Positions 44,044 through 53,111 of a stretch of DNA of 64,000 bases are shown piece by piece (the stretch's first letter is position 1; every line of letters begins with the position of its first letter). The notes below the pieces were generated by a model. It was not told where the DNA came from. It saw only the letters and a program-made list of their open reading frames with translations, and searched no databases. A program made the position numbers and the translations under genes. This DNA is from Alistipes shahii WAL 8301 (GTDB lineage: Bacteria; Bacteroidota; Bacteroidia; Bacteroidales; Rikenellaceae), in assembly GCF_025145845.1 (NCBI RefSeq), contig NZ_CP102253.1, positions 2,914,001 through 2,978,000 of the forward strand, in the 5' to 3' direction.

Positions 44044-46038
44044 ATGATGAGACTTGTTTTTTGGGTCGTGCTGCTGGCGGTCGTTCCGCTGTCGGTCGAT
44101 GCCCGCAGCGAAGGGTGGGTAATTACCGCACGAGATACCACGGCTGATTATTTTGCCGTCGCCATGGCCAACGGAGAAATTGGCGTAGCCGTGGATCGGG
44201 AGCCTTTTGCCCTCGGTTCTGTGATTCTGGGAGGGAGTTATGAGCCGGGGTTCGGAGATGATGTGAGTCGTATTCTGGAAGGGATCAATCCGCTGGGGTT
44301 GACAATGGCTGTCGATGGTCATCGATTCGATCCGTCGGAGATCCGTCCACAGCATCAGTCGGTCGATATGCGGCGTGCAGTGCACACGACCCGTTTTTCA
44401 ACGGACGGTGTGACGGTCGTCTATCGTATACGGGCCTTGCGGAACATGCCTTACGCTCTTATGACAGAGGTGGAAGTGACGGCGGAACGCGATGCAGAGG
44501 TTCTTTTTTCAAACGGTCATACCGTTCCCGGAGAGTTCGCCGACACCCTGCGGGAGTCGCGCACGGTCGGATGTGAGGACGGCAGCCGTATTGCCGTGCA
44601 GCGCACTTCCGGCAGTTACAACCGCGGCCGCGACCATATTGTGGCTTCGTCGACTTTCCTTTGCGGTGAAGGGTGCGAAGCGGTCTCACCGGAAAGCGTG
44701 AGGATTGTTCTGCGCAAGGGCGGCCGGGCGTCGTTCTCCCTTGTGGGAACAATCTGTACTACAGCCGCTTTCGCCGACCCGTGGAATGAGTCGGAAAGGC
44801 AGGCTATTTATGCAGCCCGGGAGGGAGCGGCGCAACTCGTTGCGGCACACGAACGGAAATGGGCGGAGTTGTGGCAGGGCGATATCGAGATCGAAGGCGA
44901 TCCCACGGCACAGTTGGATGTGCGTTTCGCCTTGTTCAACCTTTACGGCTCTATCCGTGAAGGCAGTCGCCGGAGTATTCCGCCGATGGGCCTTTCGGCC
45001 CGGGGCTTTTACAACGGTCATATCTTCTGGGATTCTGAGATCTGGATGTATCCGGCGCTGCTGGTGCTCCGGCCCTGCCTGGCGCGCCAGATGCTCGATT
45101 ACCGAACCGACGGACTCGATGCGGCCCGTCGTCGGGCCTACGCCCACGGCTATCGGGGCGCGATGTTCCCCTGGGAAGGGGATGACCGGGGCGAGGAGGC
45201 TACGCCGACCTTTGCCCTCACCGGTCCGCTCGAACATCATATTACAGCCGATATCGCCATCGCCAGCTGGAACTATTACTGTGTGACGCAGGACCGGGAG
45301 TGGCTGCGCCGCGAGGGTTTCCCGCTGATGCGCGAGGCTGCACGTTTCTGGTGCGATCGCGTTACGGCGAATGCCGACGGCAGCTACTCGATCCGCAATG
45401 TGATCGGAGCCAACGAATACGCCGTCGGCGTCACGGACAATGCCTTTACCAACGGCGCGGCCCGCCGGGCACTGGAGTACGCTTCGGCTGCGGCGGAGCT
45501 TTGCGGCGAGCGTCCCGATCCGCAGTGGAGTGCGGTAGCCGCGGGCCTTCGCATCCCGCACTTCGCCGACGGAACGACGCGCGAGCATGCCGGCTACGAC
45601 GGCGAGATGATCAAACAGGCCGATGCCAACCTGCTGGGCTATCCGCTGGGCATCGTGACCGGACGCGAAGCTCAGTTGCGCGATCTGGAATACTACGAGC
45701 GCCGAATCGATCCGCGTAACGGTCCGGCGATGAGTTACTCGGTTTTTGCGATTCAGTATGCCCGGCTCGGAATGGCCGAAAAAGCCTGCGAAATGTTCCG
45801 TCGCTCCTACTTGCCCAACCTGCGGCCGCCGTTCGGGGTGTTTGCCGAAACGGCCACCAGCGGCAATCCCTATTTCATGACGGGTGCGGGCGGCATGTTG
45901 CAGGCCGTGCTGTTCGGATTCGGCGGGCTGGAGATTACGGCGGACGGTCTCGTGCAGCGCCCGTCTGTCCTGCCGCCGCAATGGAAGAATCTGAGAATCA
46001 AAATAAATGGTAAAATCTATCAGGCAACGAACCAATAA
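44044..46038 (+). CDS. GH65 family hydrolase (ATHL1/PGGHG-like)
   Basis: A 664-residue secreted protein (signal peptide ending near SVDARSE). The catalytic (alpha/alpha)6 domain shows HIFWDSEIWM, ALTGPLEHHITADIAIA, VIGANEYAVGVTDNAFTN (candidate general acid Glu) and FAETATSGNPYFMTGAGGMLQ. The WDSE and FAETAT motifs resemble the hydrolytic branch that includes mammalian protein glucosylgalactosylhydroxylysine glucosidase, rather than phosphorylases, which keep phosphate-binding loops. This raises collagen-type Glc-Gal disaccharides as one possible target; plain alpha-glucosides are an alternative. Start taken at ATG 44044 after the GH97 stop. Confidence 0.82.
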   Translation: MMRLVFWVVLLAVVPLSVDARSEGWVITARDTTADYFAVAMANGEIGVAVDREPFALGSVILGGSYEPGFGDDVSRILEGINPLGLTMAVDGHRFDPSEIRPQHQSVDMRRAVHTTRFSTDGVTVVYRIRALRNMPYALMTEVEVTAERDAEVLFSNGHTVPGEFADTLRESRTVGCEDGSRIAVQRTSGSYNRGRDHIVASSTFLCGEGCEAVSPESVRIVLRKGGRASFSLVGTICTTAAFADPWNESERQAIYAAREGAAQLVAAHERKWAELWQGDIEIEGDPTAQLDVRFALFNLYGSIREGSRRSIPPMGLSARGFYNGHIFWDSEIWMYPALLVLRPCLARQMLDYRTDGLDAARRRAYAHGYRGAMFPWEGDDRGEEATPTFALTGPLEHHITADIAIASWNYYCVTQDREWLRREGFPLMREAARFWCDRVTANADGSYSIRNVIGANEYAVGVTDNAFTNGAARRALEYASAAAELCGERPDPQWSAVAAGLRIPHFADGTTREHAGYDGEMIKQADANLLGYPLGIVTGREAQLRDLEYYERRIDPRNGPAMSYSVFAIQYARLGMAEKACEMFRRSYLPNLRPPFGVFAETATSGNPYFMTGAGGMLQAVLFGFGGLEITADGLVQRPSVLPPQWKNLRIKINGKIYQATNQ

Positions 46039-46046
46039 ATATTCCG

Positions 46047-46883
46047 ATGAAAAAGACAATGCTTTTTTTGCTGCTTGCGTTCTGTTTCTCGAACTCGGTC
46101 CAGGCCGGTCAGGATGCAGTATCTATCAAACTGATTTCTTTCAATATGCGTACCAGTTGGGGGCGCGACGGCGACAACAGTTGGCCGAACCGTCGTCACG
46201 CCACGGCGCAAATGCTCCGGCAGGAGGCTCCCGATGTGATGGGCGTGCAGGAAGCCATGCAAGACCAGTTGTATTACATCGACACCGAATGTCCCCGGTA
46301 TGCCCGTGTCGGCGAAGATCGTGACGGCGGGGCCGAAGGCGGCGAAACGATGGCGGTGTTCTACCTCCGCGACCGGTTCGAACTGCTGGACAGCGGCACC
46401 TTCTGGATCAGCGAGACTCCCGACAACGTGTCGCGCGGATGGGATGCCGCCTGCAACCGCACGGTAACATGGGTCGAATTGCGCGACAAGAGTTCGGGCA
46501 AAGAGTTTTTCTATTTCAACACTCACCTCGACCACCAAGGGAAAATTGCCCGTGAGGAGGGCGTGAAACTGATCGTGACGAAGATTCGACAGATTGCCGG
46601 TAAGAAAGCGGCGGTTATCTTGGGCGGAGACCTTAATACATCCATTGACAATCCGCATCTCAAGCCGTTGACCAGACTGATGGCTTCGGCACGCGATACA
46701 GCGGCGGAAACCGATCAAAAGGGAACATTCAATGGTTTCGGATCGGCTCCGGACACGATTATTCTCGATCATCTTTTCTACCGCGGCAGGATGAAATGTC
46801 GAAAGTTCGTCACCCTCGACGGCGATTACGGGGCGCCTTACATTTCGGATCACTATCCGATAGCAATGGTTTTTACGCTCTGA
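46047..46883 (+). CDS. secreted endonuclease/exonuclease/phosphatase (EEP) family hydrolase
   Basis: A 278-residue protein with a signal peptide ending near SVQAGQD. All EEP motifs are present: ISFNMRTSW, MGVQEAM, FNTHLDHQG, LGGDLNT, ILDHLFYRG and SDHYPIAM. The fold hydrolyses phosphodiesters or phosphomonoesters; secreted forms in Bacteroidetes PULs are often assigned to phosphorylated or lipid-linked substrates without proof. It is the last gene of the rightward unit, 8 nt after GH65, and converges on the metallophosphoesterase. Confidence 0.88.
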   Translation: MKKTMLFLLLAFCFSNSVQAGQDAVSIKLISFNMRTSWGRDGDNSWPNRRHATAQMLRQEAPDVMGVQEAMQDQLYYIDTECPRYARVGEDRDGGAEGGETMAVFYLRDRFELLDSGTFWISETPDNVSRGWDAACNRTVTWVELRDKSSGKEFFYFNTHLDHQGKIAREEGVKLIVTKIRQIAGKKAAVILGGDLNTSIDNPHLKPLTRLMASARDTAAETDQKGTFNGFGSAPDTIILDHLFYRGRMKCRKFVTLDGDYGAPYISDHYPIAMVFTL

Positions 46884-46886
46884 AAG

Positions 46887-46919
46887 CGACGAGGCCGATT
46901 CGTCGAACCGGCCTCGTCG
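46887..46919. terminator. bidirectional hairpin between convergent genes
   Basis: CGACGAGGCCG (46887-46897) pairs perfectly with CGGCCTCGTCG (46909-46919) across an 11-nt loop, 3 nt after the EEP stop and 23 nt after the metallophosphoesterase stop on the other strand. No T runs flank it. Confidence 0.7.
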
Positions 46920-46942
46920 TACCGTCCGGAATTTGAACTCCG

Positions 46943-47800
46943 TTATCGGAGAGCCTGGATCAGTCCGGTTCGAGCGTCCGGTATTTCATCGAGCGGATAG
47001 TACCGGTGGATGATCGTTCGATCCTTGATGACAATAATCCGCACTCCCGAAGGAGCGTCTCCCAACGGTCGGCCCACGGCACTCGTGGTTATCATTCCGA
47101 TGTTGTCGTACGATGTCTCCGCGTTGTCGTGCAAATGTCCCGTAAAGACGGTTTGCACACCGGTTTCCCGGAACAGTTCGAAATATCTCCGGCGTTTTTC
47201 CGGCGAAATGGTCGAATAGCCGTCCGGTTCGTCGATTTGCCGGAGAAAGAACGGGTGGTGTGCGAAGACAAGAGATGTCCGGCTGGCCCTTTTCTTTTTG
47301 AGCGAACGGGCCAGCCACCGGAACTGATTCTCTTCTTTCGAGGGGTCCCGGGTTTCGTCTTTCAGGTAATCCGAGTTGATGCCGGTCAGTAGGATCCCGT
47401 TCACACGCACACAGAAGCGGTCGGTTCCGAGGTGTTTCGTGTAGGGTTCCACATCGACGGAACCCTCTTCCAGCCGGACGTCGTGGTTGCCCGGGAGATA
47501 AAGGGTCTTGATGCGGGGATTTATTTCTGCGACGATCCGCAGGAATTCCGTCCATTGGCTCTCGTCCGCTGCATTGTGCACGTAATCGCCGGCGAAGACG
47601 ACGACATCGGGGCGGAGCCTGTTTATTGCTTCGACGGTTTTTGTGAGGGTGCGGGTTTCATAGGCCATGTCGCGGTTGTCGGCATAGAACCCCATCTGGG
47701 GGTCCGAAACCTGCATGATGATCGTGACCGGAGATTTTTCCCTTGCGGATGTGAGTGCGGCCGTCAGACAGCAAAGAGTTGTTAAAATGATCTTTTTCAT
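46943..47800 (-). CDS. secreted metallophosphoesterase
   Basis: A 285-residue calcineurin-like phosphoesterase with a signal peptide (MKKIILTTLCCLTAALTSARE). Motifs are VSDPQMGF (the first metal motif, DxH in most members, is DPQ here as in CPPED1-type), FAGDYVHN, LPGNHD, VFAHHPFF and TGHLHDN. It stands alone, convergent to the EEP unit and divergent from susC, with its own consensus promoter at 47824-47855. It is not part of the susCD or GH20 transcripts, but its extracytoplasmic location alongside the EEP hydrolase suggests phosphate removal from the glycan or from nucleotides (inference). Confidence 0.9.
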   Translation of the reverse strand: MKKIILTTLCCLTAALTSAREKSPVTIIMQVSDPQMGFYADNRDMAYETRTLTKTVEAINRLRPDVVVFAGDYVHNAADESQWTEFLRIVAEINPRIKTLYLPGNHDVRLEEGSVDVEPYTKHLGTDRFCVRVNGILLTGINSDYLKDETRDPSKEENQFRWLARSLKKKRASRTSLVFAHHPFFLRQIDEPDGYSTISPEKRRRYFELFRETGVQTVFTGHLHDNAETSYDNIGMITTSAVGRPLGDAPSGVRIIVIKDRTIIHRYYPLDEIPDARTGLIQALR

Positions 47801-47823
47801 TGGATTATAGATGAATGCATAGC

Positions 47824-47855
47824 CAAAAATAACGAATGGGTTGCCGAAATCCAAA
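47824..47855 (-). promoter_or_regulatory. consensus promoter for the metallophosphoesterase
   Basis: On the minus strand, TTTG (complement of 47852-47855) and TATTTTTG (complement of 47824-47831) are separated by exactly 20 nt, matching both boxes of the Bacteroidetes consensus. The start codon is 24 nt downstream. Confidence 0.75.
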
Positions 47856-47892
47856 AAAAAACGAAGGAATCCCACTTTATTTTCCTTACGGT

Positions 47893-47942
47893 GTTTTTCC
47901 GGTAAAATTTCGACCTTTTTTCTAAATAAGAGAAGAATTTTG
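47893..47942 (+). promoter_or_regulatory. candidate HTCS operator and -7 element for the susC unit
   Basis: The motif at 47893-47916 contains TTTTTCCGGT and ATTTCGACCT blocks (direct TTTC repeats 12 nt apart). The -7-like GAATTTTG (47935-47942) follows after 18 nt. A start of transcription near 47949 would give a leader of about 144 nt, typical for susC genes. Confidence 0.68.
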
Positions 47943-48092
47943 TATCGGCATTTCAACCGAAACTACTTTATCTGAAAATTGTAAAATGAAACATGCTCAT
48001 GACACACGTTTACGACATTACTTCTTATCCCGTTCTCTATTTGTAGTCGGGTCCCATCTCTACGAATCGCTAATGTTTGATCCCAGAAAATC

Positions 48093-51000
48093 ATGAAATG
48101 TATTAAGATTGATAATATGTTGCGGACTGCGCGGTTGATTATGCTCGCCGTGTTGTCCGGAGGTATTTTCGCGGTTCCTTGCGGAATATATGCACAGTCT
48201 GCTCCCCGAACGGTTTCCGGTACTGTCACCGATGCGGCCACCGGAGAGCCGCTGATCGGAGCCACCGTACAGGTAAAAGGTGTGACCATCGGTACTACGA
48301 CGGACCTGAACGGAATGTTTTCGATCAACCTGCCGGCAAACCGGAAAACACTGCTTTTCTCCTATGTCGGGTATGAAGCCCAGGAGATTGCGGTTGGCCG
48401 TGAGAATTATCTCAACGTGGCGTTGAAACAGGACGCCAATGCGTTGGACGAAGTTGTGGTGGTGGGTTACGGCCAGCAAAAGAAAGGCATGCTGGTGAGT
48501 TCGGTACAGTCCATCGCTCCCGCGGAACTGCGGATGCCTTCGTCGAGTTTGTCGACCGGGTTTGCCGGACGCCTGGCCGGTGTGATCGCCGTGCAGCGCA
48601 ATGGACAGCCCGGTGCCGACCAGGCGGATTTCTGGATACGTGGTATCTCCACGTTCGGTTCCGCGACCAAGCCGTTGATCATCCTTGACGGTGTGGCTAT
48701 CGACGCGAATGAACTGAACGGGCTGGACCCGGAGATTATCGAGAGTTTTTCGGTGCTCAAGGATGCTACGGCGACCGCTCTCTATGGTTCGCGGGGAGCC
48801 AACGGCGTGATGATCGTTACGACGAAGAACGGTAAGAATCTGGATAAGCCGGTCATTAATTTTCGCTTCGAGACGGCTCTTTCGACTCCGACGAGCCGCC
48901 CGGAAACGGTCGATGCGGTGACCTACATGCAGATGTACAACGAGTCGGTTCTGACGCGCGGTACGGGGCAGATTCCTTATACGCAGGCGAAGATCGACGG
49001 TACGCGGGCCGGCAGCAACAAATATATCTATCCGGATGTGGATTGGTACGATGAGATGTTTAAAAATTTGGCAGTCAACGAAAACTTTAACTTCAATATC
49101 CGCGGCGGCAGTTCGAGGGTCGATTACTTCATGAGCGCCACCGTCCGTCACGAGGAAGGTATGTTGAAGAACCTGAGCCGGGATTACTTCTCCTATAACA
49201 ACAATTACTCGGTTTGGCGTTACGCTTTCCAGAACAATGTCAACGTCAATCTTACGAAGTCTACCAAAGTGTCGCTGAAAATCAACACCCAGCTCCGGGA
49301 TACGCACGGGCCGGTGAAAAGCAGCGAAAACATTTTCGGAATGATCATGAACGGCAATCCCGCCGATATGCCGATAACCTTTCCCGACGATCCGACGGTA
49401 AACCATATCCGTTGGGGCGGCAAAGCCATGGTGAAGAATCCCGTGGCTGAAATGGTTACCGGCTACAAAGACGAGTTCCAGAGCGTATTGAACGCCAATC
49501 TGAGTCTGGATCAGAATTTCGATTTCATCACCGAAGGGCTTTCCGCTTCGGCGCTGATCTCTTTCAAGAACTATTCCTATACCCAGACATCGCGTTCGGC
49601 AGGTTATAATTCCTACGAAATTTCGGGTACGCATACGGGCGATGACGGATTGGAAGACTATGATCTGGAGATCCGCGGCAACGAGCAAAGTACGACACTC
49701 GCCACCTCCAGCAGTACTGACGGAGACCGCAAGATATATATCCAGGGAATGATCAACTATAACCGCAGTTTCGGCCGTCATGACGTGAGTGCTATGGTCG
49801 TGTATAATCAGGAGGAGACTGCGCTCGGAAATCCCGGTAGTCTGTTCAGTTCTTTGCCCAAGCGTAAACAGGGCCTTGCGGGCCGTCTGACCTACGGGTA
49901 CGACAACCGTTACCTCATCGAGGCCAATTTCGGATACAACGGCAGTGAGAATTTCGCCGAGGGACGGCGCTTCGGCTTTTTCCCTTCGGTGGCCGTGGGA
50001 TACGTGGTCAGTCAGGAGAAATTTTGGGCGCCTATCAAGAAGGCCGTCTCTTATTTCAAACTCCGCGGTTCGTACGGTCTTGTGGGCAACGACAGCGAGG
50101 AGACGCGTTTCATGTACATGTCGGACCTCTCCCTTTCCGGAGCCGGATATACGACGGGCGCCGACGGGGAGTATACGCTGAGCGGTCCCGTTTACAACCG
50201 TTTCGAGAATAAGAAGATCACTTGGGAAACCGGAGAAAAACTCAATGTCGGTGTCGATCTGCAATTTTATAACCGACTGAATGTAATGGTCGATCTGTTT
50301 CAGGAGGTCCGGAGCGGTATTTTCCTGGAACGCGGCACAGTTCCGGCTTTTCTCGGAACGGCTACGACAAAAGTGTACGGCAATCTGGGTAAGGTGAGAA
50401 ATCGCGGTTTGGATCTCTCGATGGATTATACCCATCAGATCGGCAAGGATTTCTTCATTTCTGCCAAAGGAACCTTCACCTTCGCCCGCAACCGGGTGCT
50501 CGAACAGGATGAGCCGGATTACCTGCAGTATCCCAATCTTTCGCGGGTCGGCCGTTCGGTCAATTCGTTCCTGCTTTATGAGGCGCAACGCCTGTTTATC
50601 GACAATAACGAGGTGAAATACAGTCCTGAACAACTGCTGGGCGGTGAAATCATGGCCGGCGACATCAAATACGTCAACCAGCCCGATGCGAACGGCAACT
50701 ACGACAACACGATCAATTCGAACGACCGTATTTATGCAGGGTATCCCGAAGTGCCGGAGATCGTCTACGGGTTCGGGTTTTCAGCGCAGTGGAAAGGACT
50801 CGATTTCTCGGTCTTCTTCCAGGGTACGGCCAATACGTCGCTCGTGATGAGCGGATTCCATCCGTTCGGTATCAATAACAATGTCAAGCGCAACGTCATG
50901 CAGTTCGTCGCCGACGATTACTGGAGCGAAAGCAATCCGAATATCTATGCGGCCTATCCGCGGTTGAGCGTCGTGGAATACGGCAACAACACGGTTGCCT

Positions 51001-51209
51001 CGACCTACTGGCTCCGCGACGCGTCGTTCCTGAAACTGAAAAACGCGGAGATCGGCTATACCTACAAGAAAATGCGTTTCTACATCAGCGGATCGAACCT
51101 GCTGACCTTCTCGAAATTCAAGTTGTGGGACCCCGAACAGGGCGGCGGATCGGGACTGAAATATCCGACCCAGCGGGTTTTCAACATTGGAATCCAGATG
51201 ACGTTATAA
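48093..51209 (+). CDS. susC: SusC-like TonB-dependent outer-membrane transporter
   Basis: A 1038-residue importer for oligosaccharides. A signal peptide ends near GIYAQSAP. Residues ~38-115 are the carboxypeptidase-D-regulatory-like domain (VSGTVTDAATGEPLIGATVQVKG). The TonB box region is DEVVVVGYGQQKK, followed by the plug (GVIAVQRNGQPGADQADFWIRG, LYGSRGANGVMIVTTKNGK) and a 22-strand barrel ending with TQRVFNIGIQMTL. The N-terminus has no extra anti-sigma-interacting domain, consistent with HTCS control. susD follows after 22 nt. An alternative start at 48117 (MLRTARL) cannot be excluded. Confidence 0.95.
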   Translation: MKCIKIDNMLRTARLIMLAVLSGGIFAVPCGIYAQSAPRTVSGTVTDAATGEPLIGATVQVKGVTIGTTTDLNGMFSINLPANRKTLLFSYVGYEAQEIAVGRENYLNVALKQDANALDEVVVVGYGQQKKGMLVSSVQSIAPAELRMPSSSLSTGFAGRLAGVIAVQRNGQPGADQADFWIRGISTFGSATKPLIILDGVAIDANELNGLDPEIIESFSVLKDATATALYGSRGANGVMIVTTKNGKNLDKPVINFRFETALSTPTSRPETVDAVTYMQMYNESVLTRGTGQIPYTQAKIDGTRAGSNKYIYPDVDWYDEMFKNLAVNENFNFNIRGGSSRVDYFMSATVRHEEGMLKNLSRDYFSYNNNYSVWRYAFQNNVNVNLTKSTKVSLKINTQLRDTHGPVKSSENIFGMIMNGNPADMPITFPDDPTVNHIRWGGKAMVKNPVAEMVTGYKDEFQSVLNANLSLDQNFDFITEGLSASALISFKNYSYTQTSRSAGYNSYEISGTHTGDDGLEDYDLEIRGNEQSTTLATSSSTDGDRKIYIQGMINYNRSFGRHDVSAMVVYNQEETALGNPGSLFSSLPKRKQGLAGRLTYGYDNRYLIEANFGYNGSENFAEGRRFGFFPSVAVGYVVSQEKFWAPIKKAVSYFKLRGSYGLVGNDSEETRFMYMSDLSLSGAGYTTGADGEYTLSGPVYNRFENKKITWETGEKLNVGVDLQFYNRLNVMVDLFQEVRSGIFLERGTVPAFLGTATTKVYGNLGKVRNRGLDLSMDYTHQIGKDFFISAKGTFTFARNRVLEQDEPDYLQYPNLSRVGRSVNSFLLYEAQRLFIDNNEVKYSPEQLLGGEIMAGDIKYVNQPDANGNYDNTINSNDRIYAGYPEVPEIVYGFGFSAQWKGLDFSVFFQGTANTSLVMSGFHPFGINNNVKRNVMQFVADDYWSESNPNIYAAYPRLSVVEYGNNTVASTYWLRDASFLKLKNAEIGYTYKKMRFYISGSNLLTFSKFKLWDPEQGGGSGLKYPTQRVFNIGIQMTL

Positions 51210-51231
51210 AATAAATTCCAAACGAAATCCT

Positions 51232-53082
51232 ATGAAATATTACACACATATTCTATCCCTGATTTTATCTGCCGCATTCCTGTTTCAGGCGTGCAGTTAT
51301 CTGGACGTAGTCCCCGATGAGACGCCGGACGAGAAAGACGCCTTCCAGAACCCGACGATGGCCGAACGCTATCTCTATTCCTGTTATTCGTTCCTGCCCA
51401 ATCCGCGTCACGAAACAGCTTCGCTGGATCTGATGACGGCCGATGAAGTGGTGACCCCGTGGGAACACGAGACCTTCGCCAACTTCCCGAAGGGAAACTA
51501 CAACGCCAGCGAACCGGTGATCTCCTACTGGAATACGCTTTTCGGAGGTATCAGGCGGTGCTACATCTTGCTGGAAAATATCGACGCAGTGCCCAACATG
51601 ACGGAGGCGAATCTCCGGATTTACAAAGGAGAGGCGAAATTCCTGATCGCTTATTACCATTTCCTGCTTTTGAAGAACTACGGTCCGATTCCGCTTATCA
51701 AGGGCGTCATGTCCATCGATATGGACAAGGCGGACTTCCCCGAGCGGGACAGTTACGACGTATGTGTGCAGTGGATCTCTGACCTGTTCGACGAAGCGGC
51801 CGGGATGCTGCCGGCAGAGCAGACCTCCACGGCCTACGGCCGGGCCACGAGCGTTGCTGCCAAAGCGCTGAAATCACGGTTGTGGCTCTATGCCGCTTCC
51901 CCGCTCTTCAACGGAAACAGCGAATACTATGCAAATTTCGTCAGCAAAGTGGACGGGCGCCATCTGATCAGCCAGACTTATTCGGAGGCAAAATGGGAAA
52001 AGGCGGCTTCCGCAGCCGAGGAGGCCATTGAGGTCGCTAAGGCCGCAGGTTATAAACTCTATACCGAAAGTCCGGTGGTTACGTCGAGGTTCGCCCAACC
52101 GACCGATCCCGTGCATCGGGTGCTCCGTCTGAATTTCATGGATTACAACACTTCGAAAGAGGTGCTGTGGGCCGATACCCGGAAAGAGGGTCACTATGGG
52201 TTGCAATACAAGTCCACTCCCTATCGCGTGGGTCCGTCATCGGGCAACGGTGTCGGCGTGACATTGACGATGGTCGAGATGTTCTATTCCAAAAACGGAC
52301 TTCCGATCGATCTCGACCCGGAATACGACTATACCGGGAGGTACCGTTACGGGGAGTATCATAACGATGTCTGCGACGGTGTGACCATGAACCTGAATAT
52401 CGATCGTGAACCCCGCTTCTATGCGTGGGTGGCTTTCCAGAACGGGTATTACGAAGTGCTCCGTCGCGACGGAGCTGACGACAACGCGAACATCGTGCAG
52501 ACGAAGTTCCGCAAAAACGATGTTTTCGGCATCAAGGAGCGCACGACGAACTACACCCCTACGGGATACCTCAATAAGAAGGGTTGTTCGCCGCTCTACA
52601 ACAACATTCAGGAGGACGTTGCCGCTCCGCATTATCCGTGGCCGGTGATTCGCATGGCAGAGCTGTACCTGAATCTTGCGGAGGCTTATGCCAACTTGGG
52701 ACGGATTGACGAAGCGGCAGCAGCGCTGAAACCGGTCCGCGAACGGGCGGGACTGGACCCGGTGGACGAGGCTTTCGAAAAGGCGGGGCTGACGCTTGGA
52801 CGCGACGAAATGATCCGCATGGCACGTCAGGAGCGGACTATCGAACTTTATCTGGAGGGGCACCGCTTCTGGGATGTGCGCCGTTGGAAAGAGGGCGACA
52901 AGTATTTCAACGTCCGCCCCAAAGGCATGAATTACAACGGGGAGTCCGATGCCGATTTCTTCCGGGTGACCGAGGTGATCGTCCAGCGCAAGTTCATGAC
53001 TCCGATGCATTACCTGATGCCGATACCCAAGGATGACATCAACAAGAACGAACGAAAGTTCGTCCAGAATCCGGGTTATTGA
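51232..53082 (+). CDS. susD: SusD-like surface glycan-binding lipoprotein
   Basis: A 616-residue RagB/SusD protein. The lipobox is LFQACSYLD. The N-terminal region has PDEKDAFQNPTMAERYLY, then TPR-like helices (IYKGEAKFLIAYYHFLLLKNYGPIPL) and the typical C-terminal RMAELYLNLAEAYANLG, RTIELYLEGHRFWDVRRW and LMPIPKDDINKN. It forms the lid of the SusC pore and holds glycan at the cell surface. It is 30 nt upstream of the next lipoprotein gene. Confidence 0.95.
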   Translation: MKYYTHILSLILSAAFLFQACSYLDVVPDETPDEKDAFQNPTMAERYLYSCYSFLPNPRHETASLDLMTADEVVTPWEHETFANFPKGNYNASEPVISYWNTLFGGIRRCYILLENIDAVPNMTEANLRIYKGEAKFLIAYYHFLLLKNYGPIPLIKGVMSIDMDKADFPERDSYDVCVQWISDLFDEAAGMLPAEQTSTAYGRATSVAAKALKSRLWLYAASPLFNGNSEYYANFVSKVDGRHLISQTYSEAKWEKAASAAEEAIEVAKAAGYKLYTESPVVTSRFAQPTDPVHRVLRLNFMDYNTSKEVLWADTRKEGHYGLQYKSTPYRVGPSSGNGVGVTLTMVEMFYSKNGLPIDLDPEYDYTGRYRYGEYHNDVCDGVTMNLNIDREPRFYAWVAFQNGYYEVLRRDGADDNANIVQTKFRKNDVFGIKERTTNYTPTGYLNKKGCSPLYNNIQEDVAAPHYPWPVIRMAELYLNLAEAYANLGRIDEAAAALKPVRERAGLDPVDEAFEKAGLTLGRDEMIRMARQERTIELYLEGHRFWDVRRWKEGDKYFNVRPKGMNYNGESDADFFRVTEVIVQRKFMTPMHYLMPIPKDDINKNERKFVQNPGY

Positions 53083-53111
53083 CAGAATCACGAATTTGAA
53101 AAACTGCATCT

